From contig CABRXX010000007.1 in NCBI GenBank assembly GCA_902475025.1, positions 4,952 to 68,951 on the forward strand: a stretch of 64,000 nt of DNA, read 5' to 3'. Below, piece after piece: positions 7,626-16,891 of this stretch. Positions within the stretch are counted from its first letter, which is position 1. Each line of letters begins with the position of its first letter. The notes under the pieces are model-generated. The model was not told the origin of the DNA. It was given only the letters and a program-made list of their open reading frames with translations, and did no database searches. The position numbers and the translations under genes are program-made. The stretch is from Merdiplasma sp905207905. GTDB taxonomy: Bacteria > Bacillota > Clostridia > Lachnospirales > Lachnospiraceae.

Positions 7626-9569
7626 TTATGGTATCATTTTTTCCGGAGTTTGTCCAGATTCAAGCTCAGGCAATTCCCGGTTTCCGCGGAAGGATGCAGC
7701 CGGGTTATGAAAAAATTCATACACCTGTCTGGCGCTTCTTGCATTCATGGACGGTACCTGGGACAGCTGTTCTTCACTTGCATCCCGAATGGCCTCCAAA
7801 GACTGGAAAGCCCGCATCAGAGCCTTTCTCCTGGTGGGCCCCACGCCGGGGATATCATCCAGGATGGAATGTACCTGTCCCTTGCTTCTCAGACTTCTGT
7901 GATACTCAATGGCAAACCGATGGGCCTCATCCTGAATCCTGGTAATAAGCTGAAACCCTTCTGAGCGCTGATCAATGGGTACCTCCACATTCTGATAATA
8001 CAACCCTCTGGTGCGATGAAAATCATCCTTCACCATACCGCACACCGGAATATCCAGACCAAGAGCGCCCAATACCCGAAGGGCAATATTCACCTGTCCT
8101 CTTCCTCCGTCCATCATAATCAAATCCGGAAAGCTAGAAAAGCTCCCCAGCTCCTGCTCCACCTGTTTTTCCTGAAGCTCCTGCTTTTCTTTCATTCCAT
8201 GGGAAAAGCGCCTGGTCAGCACTTCTTCCAGACTGGCATAGTCATCCGGCCCCTGCACCGTTCGGATTTTAAACTTTCGGTAATCACTGCGTTTGGCCTT
8301 GCCCCGCTCAAACACCACCATGGAGCCCACAGATTCAAAACCGCTGATATTGGAAATATCATAAGCCTCCACCCGGTTGATCCTGGGCAGAGCCAAAAGA
8401 TCAGAGATCTCCTTCATGGCTCCTATGGTTCGGCCTTCCTCCCGCTTGATCCGCTCCCGATCCTGATTTAGCACAATCACTGCGTTCTGTCTTGCCAGCT
8501 CCACCAGCTTTTCCTTTGTCCCCTTCTTGGGAACCCGAATCAATACTCGCTGGCCTCTTCGGGCAGTGAGCCACTGTTCCAGAAGTTCATGCTCCTCCAC
8601 CTCCACCTCCAGCATCAGCTCTCTGGGAATAAAGGGTGTCCCGGAATAGAACTGCTTGATAAAGCTGTTTAAAATCACTGCCTTCCGGTCGTAAAGACCA
8701 ATCTTTAAAAAGAAATGATCTCTTCCGATCAGGCGGCCTCCTCTGATAAAGAACACCTGCACCACAGCGTCTGTTCCGTCCGCTGCCACTGCCAGCACAT
8801 CTTTATCCTCACCGTCCCCGCTGGTAATCTTCTGTTTCTGAGCCACCTGCCGTACGCTGTTCCTCAGATCCCGGTAGGTAATGGCCTCCTCAAACTCCAT
8901 ATTCTCGGACGCCTGCTGCATCTTCTCCTCCAGCATCTTCAAGACCGGAGCATAATTACCGTTAAGAAACTCCATGGCGCTCCCGATCTGCTTCCGGTAA
9001 TCCTCCTGGCTTACATACCCCTGGCAGGGAGCGTTGCACTGTTTGATGTGATAGTTCAGGCAGGGCCGCTCCTTGCCGATATCTCTGGGAAGATTTCTGT
9101 TACAGCTTCGAATCTTATAGAGCTTTCGAAGAAGCTCTATGGTGTCCTTCACCGCCCCTGCGCTGGTATAAGGACCGTAATATTTGGATTTGTCCTTTTT
9201 CATAGTGCGTGAAAACAGCACCCTCGGATACGCTTCCCCCACCGTCACTTTGATAAAAGGATAGGTCTTGTCATCCTTCAGCATCGTATTGTACTTGGGG
9301 CGGTGTTCCTTGATCAGGTTACACTCCAGAACCAACGCCTCCAGTTCTGAATCCGTCACAATGTATTCAAACCGGCGAATCCTGGCTACCATCTGCTCAA
9401 TCTTTGGCCCCTTGTTCCTGCTGCTCTGAAAATACTGGCGCACCCGGTTCCTTAAGCTGATGGCCTTGCCCACATAAATGATCCCATCGTTTTCATCGTG
9501 CATAATGTACACGCCGGGCCTTGGAGGCAGTTTTTTTAACTCTTCTTCTATATTAAAATGAAACTCCAT
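7626..9569 (-). CDS. uvrC: Excinuclease ABC subunit C
   Basis: 647 residues from ATG 9569. A GIY-YIG nuclease domain (GVYIMHDENDGIIYVGKA, near residues 17-35), a UVR motif region, the RNase H-like C-terminal nuclease (YDISNISG, DGGRGQV), and a terminal helix-hairpin-helix pair (LDDIPGVGPTRRKALM) are all visible. UvrC makes both incisions in nucleotide-excision repair. The frame stays open to 9914, but that extension is not UvrC-like; AAGGGG lies nine bases before ATG 9569. First gene of the hprK-glcK run. Confidence 0.97.
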   Translation of the reverse strand: MEFHFNIEEELKKLPPRPGVYIMHDENDGIIYVGKAISLRNRVRQYFQSSRNKGPKIEQMVARIRRFEYIVTDSELEALVLECNLIKEHRPKYNTMLKDDKTYPFIKVTVGEAYPRVLFSRTMKKDKSKYYGPYTSAGAVKDTIELLRKLYKIRSCNRNLPRDIGKERPCLNYHIKQCNAPCQGYVSQEDYRKQIGSAMEFLNGNYAPVLKMLEEKMQQASENMEFEEAITYRDLRNSVRQVAQKQKITSGDGEDKDVLAVAADGTDAVVQVFFIRGGRLIGRDHFFLKIGLYDRKAVILNSFIKQFYSGTPFIPRELMLEVEVEEHELLEQWLTARRGQRVLIRVPKKGTKEKLVELARQNAVIVLNQDRERIKREEGRTIGAMKEISDLLALPRINRVEAYDISNISGFESVGSMVVFERGKAKRSDYRKFKIRTVQGPDDYASLEEVLTRRFSHGMKEKQELQEKQVEQELGSFSSFPDLIMMDGGRGQVNIALRVLGALGLDIPVCGMVKDDFHRTRGLYYQNVEVPIDQRSEGFQLITRIQDEAHRFAIEYHRSLRSKGQVHSILDDIPGVGPTRRKALMRAFQSLEAIRDASEEQLSQVPSMNARSARQVYEFFHNPAASFRGNRELPELESGQTPEKMIP

Positions 9570-9667
9570 CGGCAGCTTCCCCTTCTCTTTATTTTCCCTA
9601 ACAGGGTTATTAAGACTGCTTACCGCCACACTTTGAGGCCAGATCAGCTTGTCTCCAAATTTTCTTC

Positions 9668-11005
9668 CTATCCGATCAAATGAAAATTTTTCCACTTTCC
9701 ACTGCGGAATCTCCAAATAAACAGGATGGAGCGGAAAATCCAATCCAGCACCATGGCAAGCCACACTCCCACTGCCCCCATGCCCATCCAGCTTCCCAAA
9801 ATCACACTGAACAGAATTCGGAACGCAAACATGGAAAAAATAGATACTACCATGGTAAATTTTACATCCCCTGCTGCTCTCAGAGAATATGAAAGCGTAA
9901 AGGAAACCGGCCACAGCAGCATACCAAAACCATTGTGAATAAACACCAGAATCTTAGAAAGCTCTCTGGCCTCCAAAGACAGGCTGTAGATATTTAATAT
10001 CTGATTTAAGAACAACAGCAAACAGCCGCAGGTGACCCCGATGATGGCATAGGTGATTTTCAGAAGCTTTTTCGTGTAATCAGAAGCCTGTTTCATATCT
10101 CCTGCACCAATGCACTGGCCTACCACAGTAATCATAGCCAGATTCATGGCATTTCCTCCCAGAATCCCCATGGAATCCAGACTGTTGGCCACAGCATTTG
10201 CGGCGATCTGAGCAGTACCGAACGCTGCGATAATACTCACCAGCACAACCCGGCCTCCCTGAAAGATCCCGCTCTCTACACCGTTTGGCAGAGCGATGGT
10301 CAAAATCTTCCCAATCATCTCTCCATTCCAGTGAAAAATCCCCCGAAGGCTCACATGAACCGGTTTCTTTTTCTGCCATACCAGAACCGTCTGCACCACC
10401 GCTGCCGTCATCCTGGCCACCAGAGTTGCCAGAGCAGCTCCCGCTACTCCCAGGCCGCAGCCAAAAATCAGAATCGAATTTCCCACAATATTAATCACAT
10501 TCATAGCTGCTGAAATATACATAGGTACTTTGGAATTGCCCATGGAGCGGTAGATGGCTGCCCCGGAATTATACACTGCCAAAAACGGATAGGAAAAGGC
10601 GGACAGTAAAAAATATGTCATGGCGCTCTCCATCACCCCATCCTCCACAGAACCAAAAAGCAGACGCAAAAGAGGCTGGCGCAGCCACAGACAAATTCCC
10701 ATAATACCAAGTGAAATCAGAGTAATGATCATCAAAAGCTGACCTGCAGCCTCGCAGGCCTTCTCCCGATTCCTGCTGCCCAGATACTGGGATATAATCA
10801 CCGCGCCTCCGGTGGCCACTGCGGCAAAAATCCCGATGAGCACATTGTTGATCATATCCACCAGGGAAACTCCGGATATGGCCGCCTCCCCGGCATAAGA
10901 AATCATGGTCGTATCTGCAATACCCACCGTCATGGCAAGCACCTGCTCGATCACCAGGGGAATGATCAGAGCTCTCAGCTGCTTTTTGTCAAATAGTCTC
11001 TCCAT
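9668..11005 (-). CDS. MATE family efflux transporter
   Basis: About 445 residues with twelve predicted membrane helices in two similar halves, as in NorM/DinF multidrug exporters (start MERLFDKKQLRALIIPLVIE; YLGSRNREKA loop; MDSMGILGG-like second half). Exports cationic compounds by Na+ or H+ antiport in characterised members; substrate here unknown. ATG 11005 has AGGAGG ten bases upstream; an upstream in-frame start at 11071 would extend into repeat copy A and is rejected. It lies 98 bases before uvrC. Confidence 0.92.
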   Translation of the reverse strand: MERLFDKKQLRALIIPLVIEQVLAMTVGIADTTMISYAGEAAISGVSLVDMINNVLIGIFAAVATGGAVIISQYLGSRNREKACEAAGQLLMIITLISLGIMGICLWLRQPLLRLLFGSVEDGVMESAMTYFLLSAFSYPFLAVYNSGAAIYRSMGNSKVPMYISAAMNVINIVGNSILIFGCGLGVAGAALATLVARMTAAVVQTVLVWQKKKPVHVSLRGIFHWNGEMIGKILTIALPNGVESGIFQGGRVVLVSIIAAFGTAQIAANAVANSLDSMGILGGNAMNLAMITVVGQCIGAGDMKQASDYTKKLLKITYAIIGVTCGCLLLFLNQILNIYSLSLEARELSKILVFIHNGFGMLLWPVSFTLSYSLRAAGDVKFTMVVSIFSMFAFRILFSVILGSWMGMGAVGVWLAMVLDWIFRSILFIWRFRSGKWKNFHLIG

Positions 11006-11041
11006 TTTCTCTCTTCCTCCTACTCCCTTTTTTCCTTCACC

Positions 11042-11125
11042 CGCCACAGGCGACATCTTTCCAATCCGCACAGTGTGATCCTGCGGAGCATTTTTGTTTC
11101 ATAGGAAGGAATTTCCCATGAAACA
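11042..11125. repeat. Repeat family 1, copy A
   Basis: Diverged copy: GCCACAGGCGACATCTTTCC, then an ATCCGCAC...TGTGATCCTGCGGAGC block, a T-run, and the terminal palindrome GTTTCATAGGAAGG/AATTTCCCATGAAAC. It lies between the PAP2 and MATE genes and encodes nothing. Confidence 0.7.
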
Positions 11126-11181
11126 AGCAAACACCCATAGACGCAGCTTTTAAAGCATACAGCCTATGGGCGCAAAATATC

Positions 11182-11862
11182 CTAATAAATTCTTCTGAGA
11201 TCTCCTCTGCGGTAACTCTCTGTTCCTGTCTGGAACACCCGTTCACAAATCCCCTGCAGCGTCACTGCCATCAATATTCCCAGAGACACATCCACGACAG
11301 AATGCTGTTTTAAAAACATGGTAGACAAAATGATGGATACCGTAAGCACTCCGCAGAAAATCCGCACCCCGTAACGCTTTTTTAACTGGGGGCTTCGGTT
11401 AATAGCGTAAAACATGGCCAGTGAATTAAACACATGGATACTGGGTAAAATATTCGTGGGCGTATCCGTAGCATACAGATGCTGCACCATCTGAGTAAAA
11501 ATATTATTGTTATCAAACACCACCGGGCGAAGATCCTGCTTGTTGGGATACACACAACTCACAATCAGGAAAATGGTCATTCCCAGCACCAGCACCGATG
11601 TAAGCTGATAATACTCTCTCTTATCCTTGGCCCGGAAAATAAACCAGCCCACCCCCACTGCCAGGTATGCAAACCAAAGCAGATACGGCACAATGAAATA
11701 CTCGCAGAAAGGAATCAGGTCATCAATCCAGCTGTGAATAATATGGTAATGGCGGTGTTCCGCATTCTCCAGAATAAAAAAACCCAGCAGATAGAAAACC
11801 ATATACACAAGGATCCAAAGTCCATGCTTATACTGATCATATAAATTTTTTACTGTTTTCAT
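11182..11862 (-). CDS. PAP2 superfamily membrane phosphatase
   Basis: About 226 residues with five or six membrane helices. The acid-phosphatase motifs are present as NILPSIHVFNSLA (PSxH) and, later, STMFLKQHSVVDV (the H and D of the third motif); the first motif is reduced to KQDLRPV. Members dephosphorylate lipid or isoprenoid phosphates at the membrane, for example undecaprenyl pyrophosphate; substrate here is unknown. ATG 11862 is chosen over ATG 11880 because GGGGAG lies five bases before it. A good promoter lies at 11921-11948. Confidence 0.87.
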   Translation of the reverse strand: MKTVKNLYDQYKHGLWILVYMVFYLLGFFILENAEHRHYHIIHSWIDDLIPFCEYFIVPYLLWFAYLAVGVGWFIFRAKDKREYYQLTSVLVLGMTIFLIVSCVYPNKQDLRPVVFDNNNIFTQMVQHLYATDTPTNILPSIHVFNSLAMFYAINRSPQLKKRYGVRIFCGVLTVSIILSTMFLKQHSVVDVSLGILMAVTLQGICERVFQTGTESYRRGDLRRIY

Positions 11863-11920
11863 GGTTTCTCCCCATTTCATGCATATAATACTCTCTTACT
11901 ATTTTATCTGATAATCGAAT

Positions 11921-11948
11921 ATTTTAGCACGTTTCCCCATAATTTCAA
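11921..11948 (-). promoter_or_regulatory. Promoter of the PAP2 gene
   Basis: On the minus strand TTGAAA (11948-11943), a 16-base spacer and TAAAAT (11926-11921), about 60 bases before the ATG. Confidence 0.6.
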
Positions 11949-12035
11949 TTAGCATTATCCCGAATTTTGCTCCTCATTTATCAGATCTTTATTCTAAATG
12001 ACGGAGCGCCTCCGAAACTTATCCTTTTTGCATCC

Positions 12036-12070
12036 AAAGCGCCGATACTTCTCCCCTCACCCGGCGCTTT
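12036..12070. terminator. Hairpin between ftsH and the PAP2 gene
   Basis: AAAGCGCCG pairs with CGGCGCTTT across a 17-base loop, about 40 bases beyond the ftsH stop. T-runs are short, so termination is likely but not strong. Confidence 0.5.
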
Positions 12071-12112
12071 TGCTCCCTCTCACCGCTGGCTCTTTTCTGC
12101 TATTTTTTCTCT

Positions 12113-14263
12113 CTATTCCCCATCCTCCTGGTCAGATACCTCCGCCTTTCCAGACTCAGCGGATGCCAAAGCAGCTTCCTCTGCCTCCTTCTCCTCGCCG
12201 GATTTTTGAACGGATACCTCTGTCTCCTTCTCCTCACCAGGCTTTTGAGCTTCTCTCCCTGCTTCCTGCTCTTCATCGGACTTTACATCCAGGCCGCCGT
12301 TTTGCGGAAGTTCAATCACCTTTGGGGTCTCCAGGATACGTCCTGTATTCTTTCCCTGCTGGCGTTGCTCCGGGGTAATTCCCTCTACCCGGTGGAAAAT
12401 CTCCATAAATTCTTTTCCTGTGATGGTCTCCTTCTCAATCAGGAAAGCAGCAATCTGATCCATGGTGCTGCGATGTTCCCTCAGGAGGCGCTTCGCCTCC
12501 TCATAGGATTCTTTCAGCACACGCATCACTTCCTGATCCACCTCAGCCGCTGTCACATCACTGCAGTTTAATACCGTCCTGCCCTCCAGGTACTGGTTGG
12601 CAGCACTCTCCAGACCCATAAGCCCAAATTTCTTGGACATACCGTACTGCGTGATCATAGCTCTCGCCACCTTGGTGGCCTTCTCAATATCGTTAGCCGC
12701 CCCGGTAGTCACTGTATCAAACACCAGCTCCTCCGCTGCACGGCCGGCCACGAACTCTACCAGCATAGCCCGTATCTCTTTTTCTGTGTTCAGAAATTTT
12801 TCTTCCTCCGGCACATTCATCACATATCCCAAAGCTCCCATGGTTCTTGGAACAATGGTAATCTTCTGTACCGGCTCAGAATCCTTTTGCAAAGCGCTCA
12901 CCAGCGCATGTCCCACCTCATGATAGGAGACAATCTTCCGCTCTTCTTTGCTCAGAACCCGATCCTTTTTCTCTTTACCTACCAGCACGATCTCCACTGC
13001 CTCAAACAGATCTTTCTGAGAAACCGTATTTCTTCCCTTTTTCACTGCCAGAATGGCAGCCTCATTGATCATGTTTGCCAAATCAGAGCCGACGGCGCCA
13101 GAGGTAGCCAGAGCAATGGCCTCCAGATCTACTGTCTCGTCCATGCGCACATTCTTGGCGTGAACCTTCAGCACATCCACACGGCCTTTCAGATCCGGCT
13201 TATCCACGATCACCCGGCGGTCAAAACGGCCGGGACGAAGCAGCGCCTGATCCAAAACCTCCGGGCGGTTGGTAGCAGCCAGAATCAGCAGGCCCTTGGA
13301 GGTGTCGAATCCGTCCATCTCCGCCAGAAGCTGGTTCAGCGTCTGCTCCCGCTCATCATTGCCTCCGCCGTAGCGGCTGTCACGGCTCTTACCGATGGCA
13401 TCAATCTCATCAATAAAGATAATGCAGGGGGCATTTTTCTTTGCCTCCTCAAACAGGTCTCTTACACGGGATGCCCCCACACCCACAAACATCTCCACAA
13501 AGTCAGAGCCTGACAGGGAGAAGAAGGGGCACTTGGCCTCCCCGGCAACTGCCTTTGCCAGCAGAGTCTTACCGGTTCCGGGAGGCCCCACTAACAGCGC
13601 TCCCTTTGGCAGTTTTGCTCCGATTTTGGTATATTTACCCGGATTCTCCAGGAAATCTACCACTTCCTGCAAAGACTCCTTTGCCTCATCCTGACCGGCC
13701 ACATCCTTAAACAGGACTCCGGTTTCCTTCTGAACGTAAACCTTGGCCTTACTTTTGCCCACGCCCATAACGCCTCCGCCTCCGGACATCCTCCGCATCA
13801 GCATCCCCAGCAAAAACCAGATAAATACCAGCGGCAGCAGCGACAGCAGGATATTCAGTATAATATTGGTTGTCGTATCCGGGATTTCCTCCGTATACTT
13901 TACCCCAGCCTCATTCAGGCGGGGGATCAGCTCCTCATCGCCTTTGATCCGTCCGGTGTAATAGGAAATCTCCACCCCCTGTTCGGTAAAAGGCTGAACT
14001 TTCGGGACAATGGTGATGGTATCACTGGTGAGCGTCACTTTCTCCACCATGCCCTTATCCAGCATTTCCAAAAACTCATTGTAATTGATCTCCTTTGAAG
14101 TGCTGTCTCGCATCATATTATTGATGAAATTCATGCCCAGCAAAGTAAGTACAGTAACAACAATGAAAATCATAATCATAGAATGATTTTTCCGGTTGTT
14201 ATTTCCCTGACCGTTTCCCGGATCCCCAGGCCCACGGCCATGATTGTTTTGATTATTATCCAT
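12113..14263 (-). CDS. ftsH: ATP-dependent zinc metalloprotease FtsH
   Basis: 716 residues. Two membrane helices (about 20-45 and 120-145) flank an extracytoplasmic loop. The AAA domain has Walker A GPPGTGKT, Walker B IIFIDEID and the SRH region; the M41 protease has HEVGH. FtsH degrades unfolded membrane and regulatory proteins at the cytoplasmic face. The C-terminus carries an unusual acidic, repetitive tail after about residue 640, with units like KPGEEKE and KSGEEKE. ATG 14263 has GAGGAGG five bases upstream; an earlier in-frame start at 14290 is not supported. Divergent from purC, with its own promoter. Confidence 0.97.
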   Translation of the reverse strand: MDNNQNNHGRGPGDPGNGQGNNNRKNHSMIMIFIVVTVLTLLGMNFINNMMRDSTSKEINYNEFLEMLDKGMVEKVTLTSDTITIVPKVQPFTEQGVEISYYTGRIKGDEELIPRLNEAGVKYTEEIPDTTTNIILNILLSLLPLVFIWFLLGMLMRRMSGGGGVMGVGKSKAKVYVQKETGVLFKDVAGQDEAKESLQEVVDFLENPGKYTKIGAKLPKGALLVGPPGTGKTLLAKAVAGEAKCPFFSLSGSDFVEMFVGVGASRVRDLFEEAKKNAPCIIFIDEIDAIGKSRDSRYGGGNDEREQTLNQLLAEMDGFDTSKGLLILAATNRPEVLDQALLRPGRFDRRVIVDKPDLKGRVDVLKVHAKNVRMDETVDLEAIALATSGAVGSDLANMINEAAILAVKKGRNTVSQKDLFEAVEIVLVGKEKKDRVLSKEERKIVSYHEVGHALVSALQKDSEPVQKITIVPRTMGALGYVMNVPEEEKFLNTEKEIRAMLVEFVAGRAAEELVFDTVTTGAANDIEKATKVARAMITQYGMSKKFGLMGLESAANQYLEGRTVLNCSDVTAAEVDQEVMRVLKESYEEAKRLLREHRSTMDQIAAFLIEKETITGKEFMEIFHRVEGITPEQRQQGKNTGRILETPKVIELPQNGGLDVKSDEEQEAGREAQKPGEEKETEVSVQKSGEEKEAEEAALASAESGKAEVSDQEDGE

Positions 14264-14321
14264 CTTTTCCTCCTCAATCCGCAGCAGCATCTGTAAAAAA
14301 TCCAGCTACTGTGCTACGCTT

Positions 14322-14350
14322 ATTATAATTATACAAATTCCATAAATCAA
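14322..14350 (-). promoter_or_regulatory. ftsH promoter
   Basis: Minus-strand TTGATT (14350-14345), a 17-base spacer and perfect TATAAT (14327-14322), about 60 bases before the ftsH start. Confidence 0.7.
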
Positions 14351-14560
14351 TACTCCAAATCAAAATAAATCTAAATGTTTTCTTAAATCTTCCCATTTAT
14401 TGACCAATGTGCCAAAATTTGTGTTTCCTGTAAAAAGAGTATTGATTTTTAAGAAGAAATCTGTTTATCTATAATAATAGGGTTTCCGTTATGAACAGTT
14501 TTCTCTGGAAAGCCCGAAAATACAGTACTAAAAATAACAAACTACAGAGAGGTGCAGAAT
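14351..14560 (+). promoter_or_regulatory. purC upstream region with -10 box
   Basis: AT-rich leader with TATAAT at 14470-14475 and no good -35 at the standard spacing. I looked for a purine riboswitch or PurR-box pair and did not see a convincing one. Confidence 0.4.
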
Positions 14561-15421
14561 ATGAAGCCGATCAAAGAAGGAAAAGTCCGGGAAATTTATG
14601 ACAATGGAAGCAATCTGATTATGGTTGCTACTGACCGGATCAGCTGTTTTGATGTAATCTTGAATAACACAGTGACAAAGAAGGGAACGGTTCTGACCCA
14701 GATGTCCAAATTCTGGTTTGATTTTACCCAGGATCTTCTCCCCAACCACATGCTCTCCACCGATGTGAAAGACATGCCGGAATTTTTCCAGCAGGATCGT
14801 TTTGACGGCAACAGCATGATGTGCCGAAAGCTGAATATGCTTCCCGTTGAGTGCATCGTCCGGGGTTATATCACCGGAAGCGGCTGGGCCAGCTACCAAA
14901 AAGACGGAACCGTCTGCGGCATCCGCCTGCCAGAGGGATTAAAAGAGTCTGACAAGCTGCCGGAGCCCATCTATACCCCCTCCACCAAGGCAGAGATCGG
15001 CGACCACGATGAAAATATTTCCTATGAGCAGAGCATTGACTATCTGGAGAAGCACTTCCCCGGCAAGGGTGAAGCATATGCCTCCAAACTTCGTGATCTC
15101 ACCATTGCCCTGTACAAAAAATGCGCAGATTACGCCTTCAGCAAGGGCATCATCATTGCTGACACCAAGTTTGAATTCGGTCTGGACGAAGAGGGAACTA
15201 TTGTGATCGGTGATGAAATGCTCACACCGGACAGTTCCCGTTTCTGGCCTGCTGATCAGTACGAGCCCGGTCACGGACAACCCTCCTTTGACAAACAGTT
15301 TGCCAGAGACTGGCTCACCGCCCATCCGGGCAACGATTGGACCCTTCCTCAGGAGATTGTGGATAAAACCATTGACAAATATCTCCAGGCCTATGAAATG
15401 CTCACTGGAAAAAAGCTGTAA
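14561..15421 (+). CDS. purC: SAICAR synthetase (phosphoribosylaminoimidazole-succinocarboxamide synthase)
   Basis: 286 residues, the only clear plus-strand gene. It starts MKPIKEGKVREIYDNGSN, the ATP-binding N-terminus of PurC, and has the signature regions VECIVRGYITGSGW and LTIALYKKCADYAFSKGIII-type helix, DTKFEFG, and DEMLTPDSSRFW. It joins CAIR and aspartate in purine synthesis. ATG 14561 is preferred over GTG 14552 because AGAGAGG lies eight bases before it. No other pur gene is present in the window; it appears monocistronic, ending at a composite repeat that supplies a terminator. Confidence 0.97.
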   Translation: MKPIKEGKVREIYDNGSNLIMVATDRISCFDVILNNTVTKKGTVLTQMSKFWFDFTQDLLPNHMLSTDVKDMPEFFQQDRFDGNSMMCRKLNMLPVECIVRGYITGSGWASYQKDGTVCGIRLPEGLKESDKLPEPIYTPSTKAEIGDHDENISYEQSIDYLEKHFPGKGEAYASKLRDLTIALYKKCADYAFSKGIIIADTKFEFGLDEEGTIVIGDEMLTPDSSRFWPADQYEPGHGQPSFDKQFARDWLTAHPGNDWTLPQEIVDKTIDKYLQAYEMLTGKKL

Positions 15422-15442
15422 GACCGACGGCCGTTAAGGCAT

Positions 15443-15568
15443 AAAAGGAGTCTGCCAGCAGGCTTCTTTGCCTGCGGCGGGAAGTTTCAGACACATCTTT
15501 CTTCCCCGACGCAGTGCGATCTCCAAGAGCCTTTTTTTGTGTATGGGAAGTGATTTCCTATGCCAGGA
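15443..15568. repeat. Repeat family 1, copy E
   Basis: Contains the AGTCTGCCAGCAGGCTTCTT hairpin, GCCTGCGGCGG, the GACGCAGTGCGATCTCC block, a T-run and the terminal palindrome TATGGGAAGTGATTTCCTATG. It directly adjoins repeat family 2 at 15573. Confidence 0.7.
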
Positions 15569-15572
15569 AAAA

Positions 15573-15627
15573 GCGGGATGTGGCAAAATATAAATCCCGG
15601 AGGATTTTTGCCACATCCCGCTTTTTA
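15573..15627 (+). terminator. purC terminator formed by a short repeat family 2 element
   Basis: A 16-bp perfect inverted repeat GCGGGATGTGGCAAAA / TTTTGCCACATCCCGC followed on the plus strand by TTTTT. Its sequence and the CCCGGAGGAT-type centre resemble the longer palindromes at 24488 and 40671, so it is both a terminator and a short member of that family. Confidence 0.8.
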
Positions 15628-15720
15628 TCTGTTAAGCGTCTCCCGCCTGCAAAATGAACTGCTTGTTCCAGATGGAAGAAAACATCCTACACGCTGAAAT
15701 AAAACTGCTTTTCTCTCTTC

Positions 15721-16197
15721 TCATCCACAGAATGCAATGATTCTGGATGGGGAAGTCTGGGGCGGAATACTTCTGGTGGTCTCACTGTAATACACTAACA
15801 GCATCCGATTTCGCAAATTGCAGGTGAAATTCTGACCATTGATGGTCTCCACCCTGGTTCTGCGATCCACCTTAAGCCGCAAAGATCCGTCAGCTGATGT
15901 CAGCGTCTGATCGAAAAAGGACAGCAGGATCTCTTCATTTCCCGCAAGGGGCGCAATCATCTGGGCCTGATATCTTGGCGGAAAGATCAGGGGCACAGGA
16001 AGGCTGCTGTCATAAAAAGCAGCTACCCTCATTCCCGGACGCAGCCGCTTGCTGTCCACGATCATGGTCGATTCCGAAACAGCAAAGTGTACCATTCCTT
16101 CCGGAGTTCTCAGACTGATCTGCTGACCGCAGCATCCATTCTCTCTTGTCATACTCAAAATTGTCCCCACCACAGGCACAAGCTTCGTTAAATTCAT
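15721..16197 (-). CDS. Conserved-looking protein of unknown function with internal repeat
   Basis: 158 residues starting MNLTKLVPVVGTILSM, with AAGG eight bases before ATG 16197. The frame is open upstream to 16323, overlapping the flavoprotein gene, but that part looks non-coding. Two halves share a beta-rich pattern ending in matching motifs: MRVAAFYDSSLPVPLIFPP...AQMI and NRMLLVYYSETTRSIPP...SRII. This suggests two small beta-barrel-like repeats. No signal peptide, helix or catalytic motif is evident. I do not recognise a named family. It follows the flavoprotein gene by 52 bases. Confidence 0.75.
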   Translation of the reverse strand: MNLTKLVPVVGTILSMTRENGCCGQQISLRTPEGMVHFAVSESTMIVDSKRLRPGMRVAAFYDSSLPVPLIFPPRYQAQMIAPLAGNEEILLSFFDQTLTSADGSLRLKVDRRTRVETINGQNFTCNLRNRMLLVYYSETTRSIPPQTSPSRIIAFCG

Positions 16198-16249
16198 AAA
16201 AAATACCTTTTTCTTTACCTTATGAAAAAGGAAAGCAGAGTGACACAGC

Positions 16250-16870
16250 CTACCGTATGAAACTGGTTCGGTTTTCCCGCTCTGCCCTGGGCAGCTCAAT
16301 TCCCTGCTGCCGTCCAGCCTCAAAACATTTCATCATCCAGGCCAGATTTCTGGCCAAATTCCGCATAGTCTGAAGCCCCTCTGCATCCAGGAGCGCTTCC
16401 CCCTCTCCTGCTCCATGGGTCTGATTCCAATAGGTAGAGCCTGCCACCGGCATCTGAGAAATGCCAAAGTATTTGTTCAGCACATCAAAAGATGCAGTAG
16501 TGCCTCCCCTCCTGGCCACTGCCACAGAAGCTGCCGGTTTAAAAGCAAAGGCTCTGCCGCTGCTGTAAAATACCCGATCCAGAAAGGATAAAATACGCCC
16601 GCTGGGATGGGCATAGTAAACCGGAGTCCCGAATACAAACCCGTCTGCCTCCTTGGCTTTTGCCACAAACTCATTCACCTTGTCATCGGTAAATACACAG
16701 CCGTTTTCGCTGCACTTGCCGCATCCAATGCAGTCCCTCACCGGACCCGGACCGATCTGAAAAATTTCATATTCGATTCCTTCTTTTTCCAACTGCTTTC
16801 CTACTTCCAAAAGAGACTGATAGGTGTTTCCTTTTTGTCTTGCACTTCCGTTCAGCATCAATACTTTCAT
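16250..16870 (-). CDS. Flavodoxin-fold NAD(P)H reductase with compact cysteine motif (iron-sulfur flavoprotein-like)
   Basis: 206 residues. The N-terminal MKVLMLNGSARQKGNTYQSL is the FMN phosphate-binding loop of the NADPH-dependent FMN reductase fold. CIGCGKCSENGC (CX2CX2CX4C, about residues 47-58) matches the 4Fe-4S motif of archaeal and clostridial iron-sulfur flavoproteins; GTPVYYAHPSG is the usual second FMN loop. Probable cytoplasmic electron-transfer or quinone/nitro-reducing enzyme; partner unknown. AAGGAG lies just before ATG 16870, and the gene follows the Na/Pi transporter by about 20 bases. Confidence 0.88.
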   Translation of the reverse strand: MKVLMLNGSARQKGNTYQSLLEVGKQLEKEGIEYEIFQIGPGPVRDCIGCGKCSENGCVFTDDKVNEFVAKAKEADGFVFGTPVYYAHPSGRILSFLDRVFYSSGRAFAFKPAASVAVARRGGTTASFDVLNKYFGISQMPVAGSTYWNQTHGAGEGEALLDAEGLQTMRNLARNLAWMMKCFEAGRQQGIELPRAERENRTSFIR

Positions 16871-16891
16871 CGTTTTCCTCTCCTTTTCCCT

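Noticed and set aside
9570..9914. N-terminal extension of uvrC
   Set aside because: Not UvrC-like; ATG 9569 has a good ribosome site and matches the family.
14351..14560. Purine riboswitch upstream of purC
   Set aside because: No matching paired stems or conserved joints were seen.
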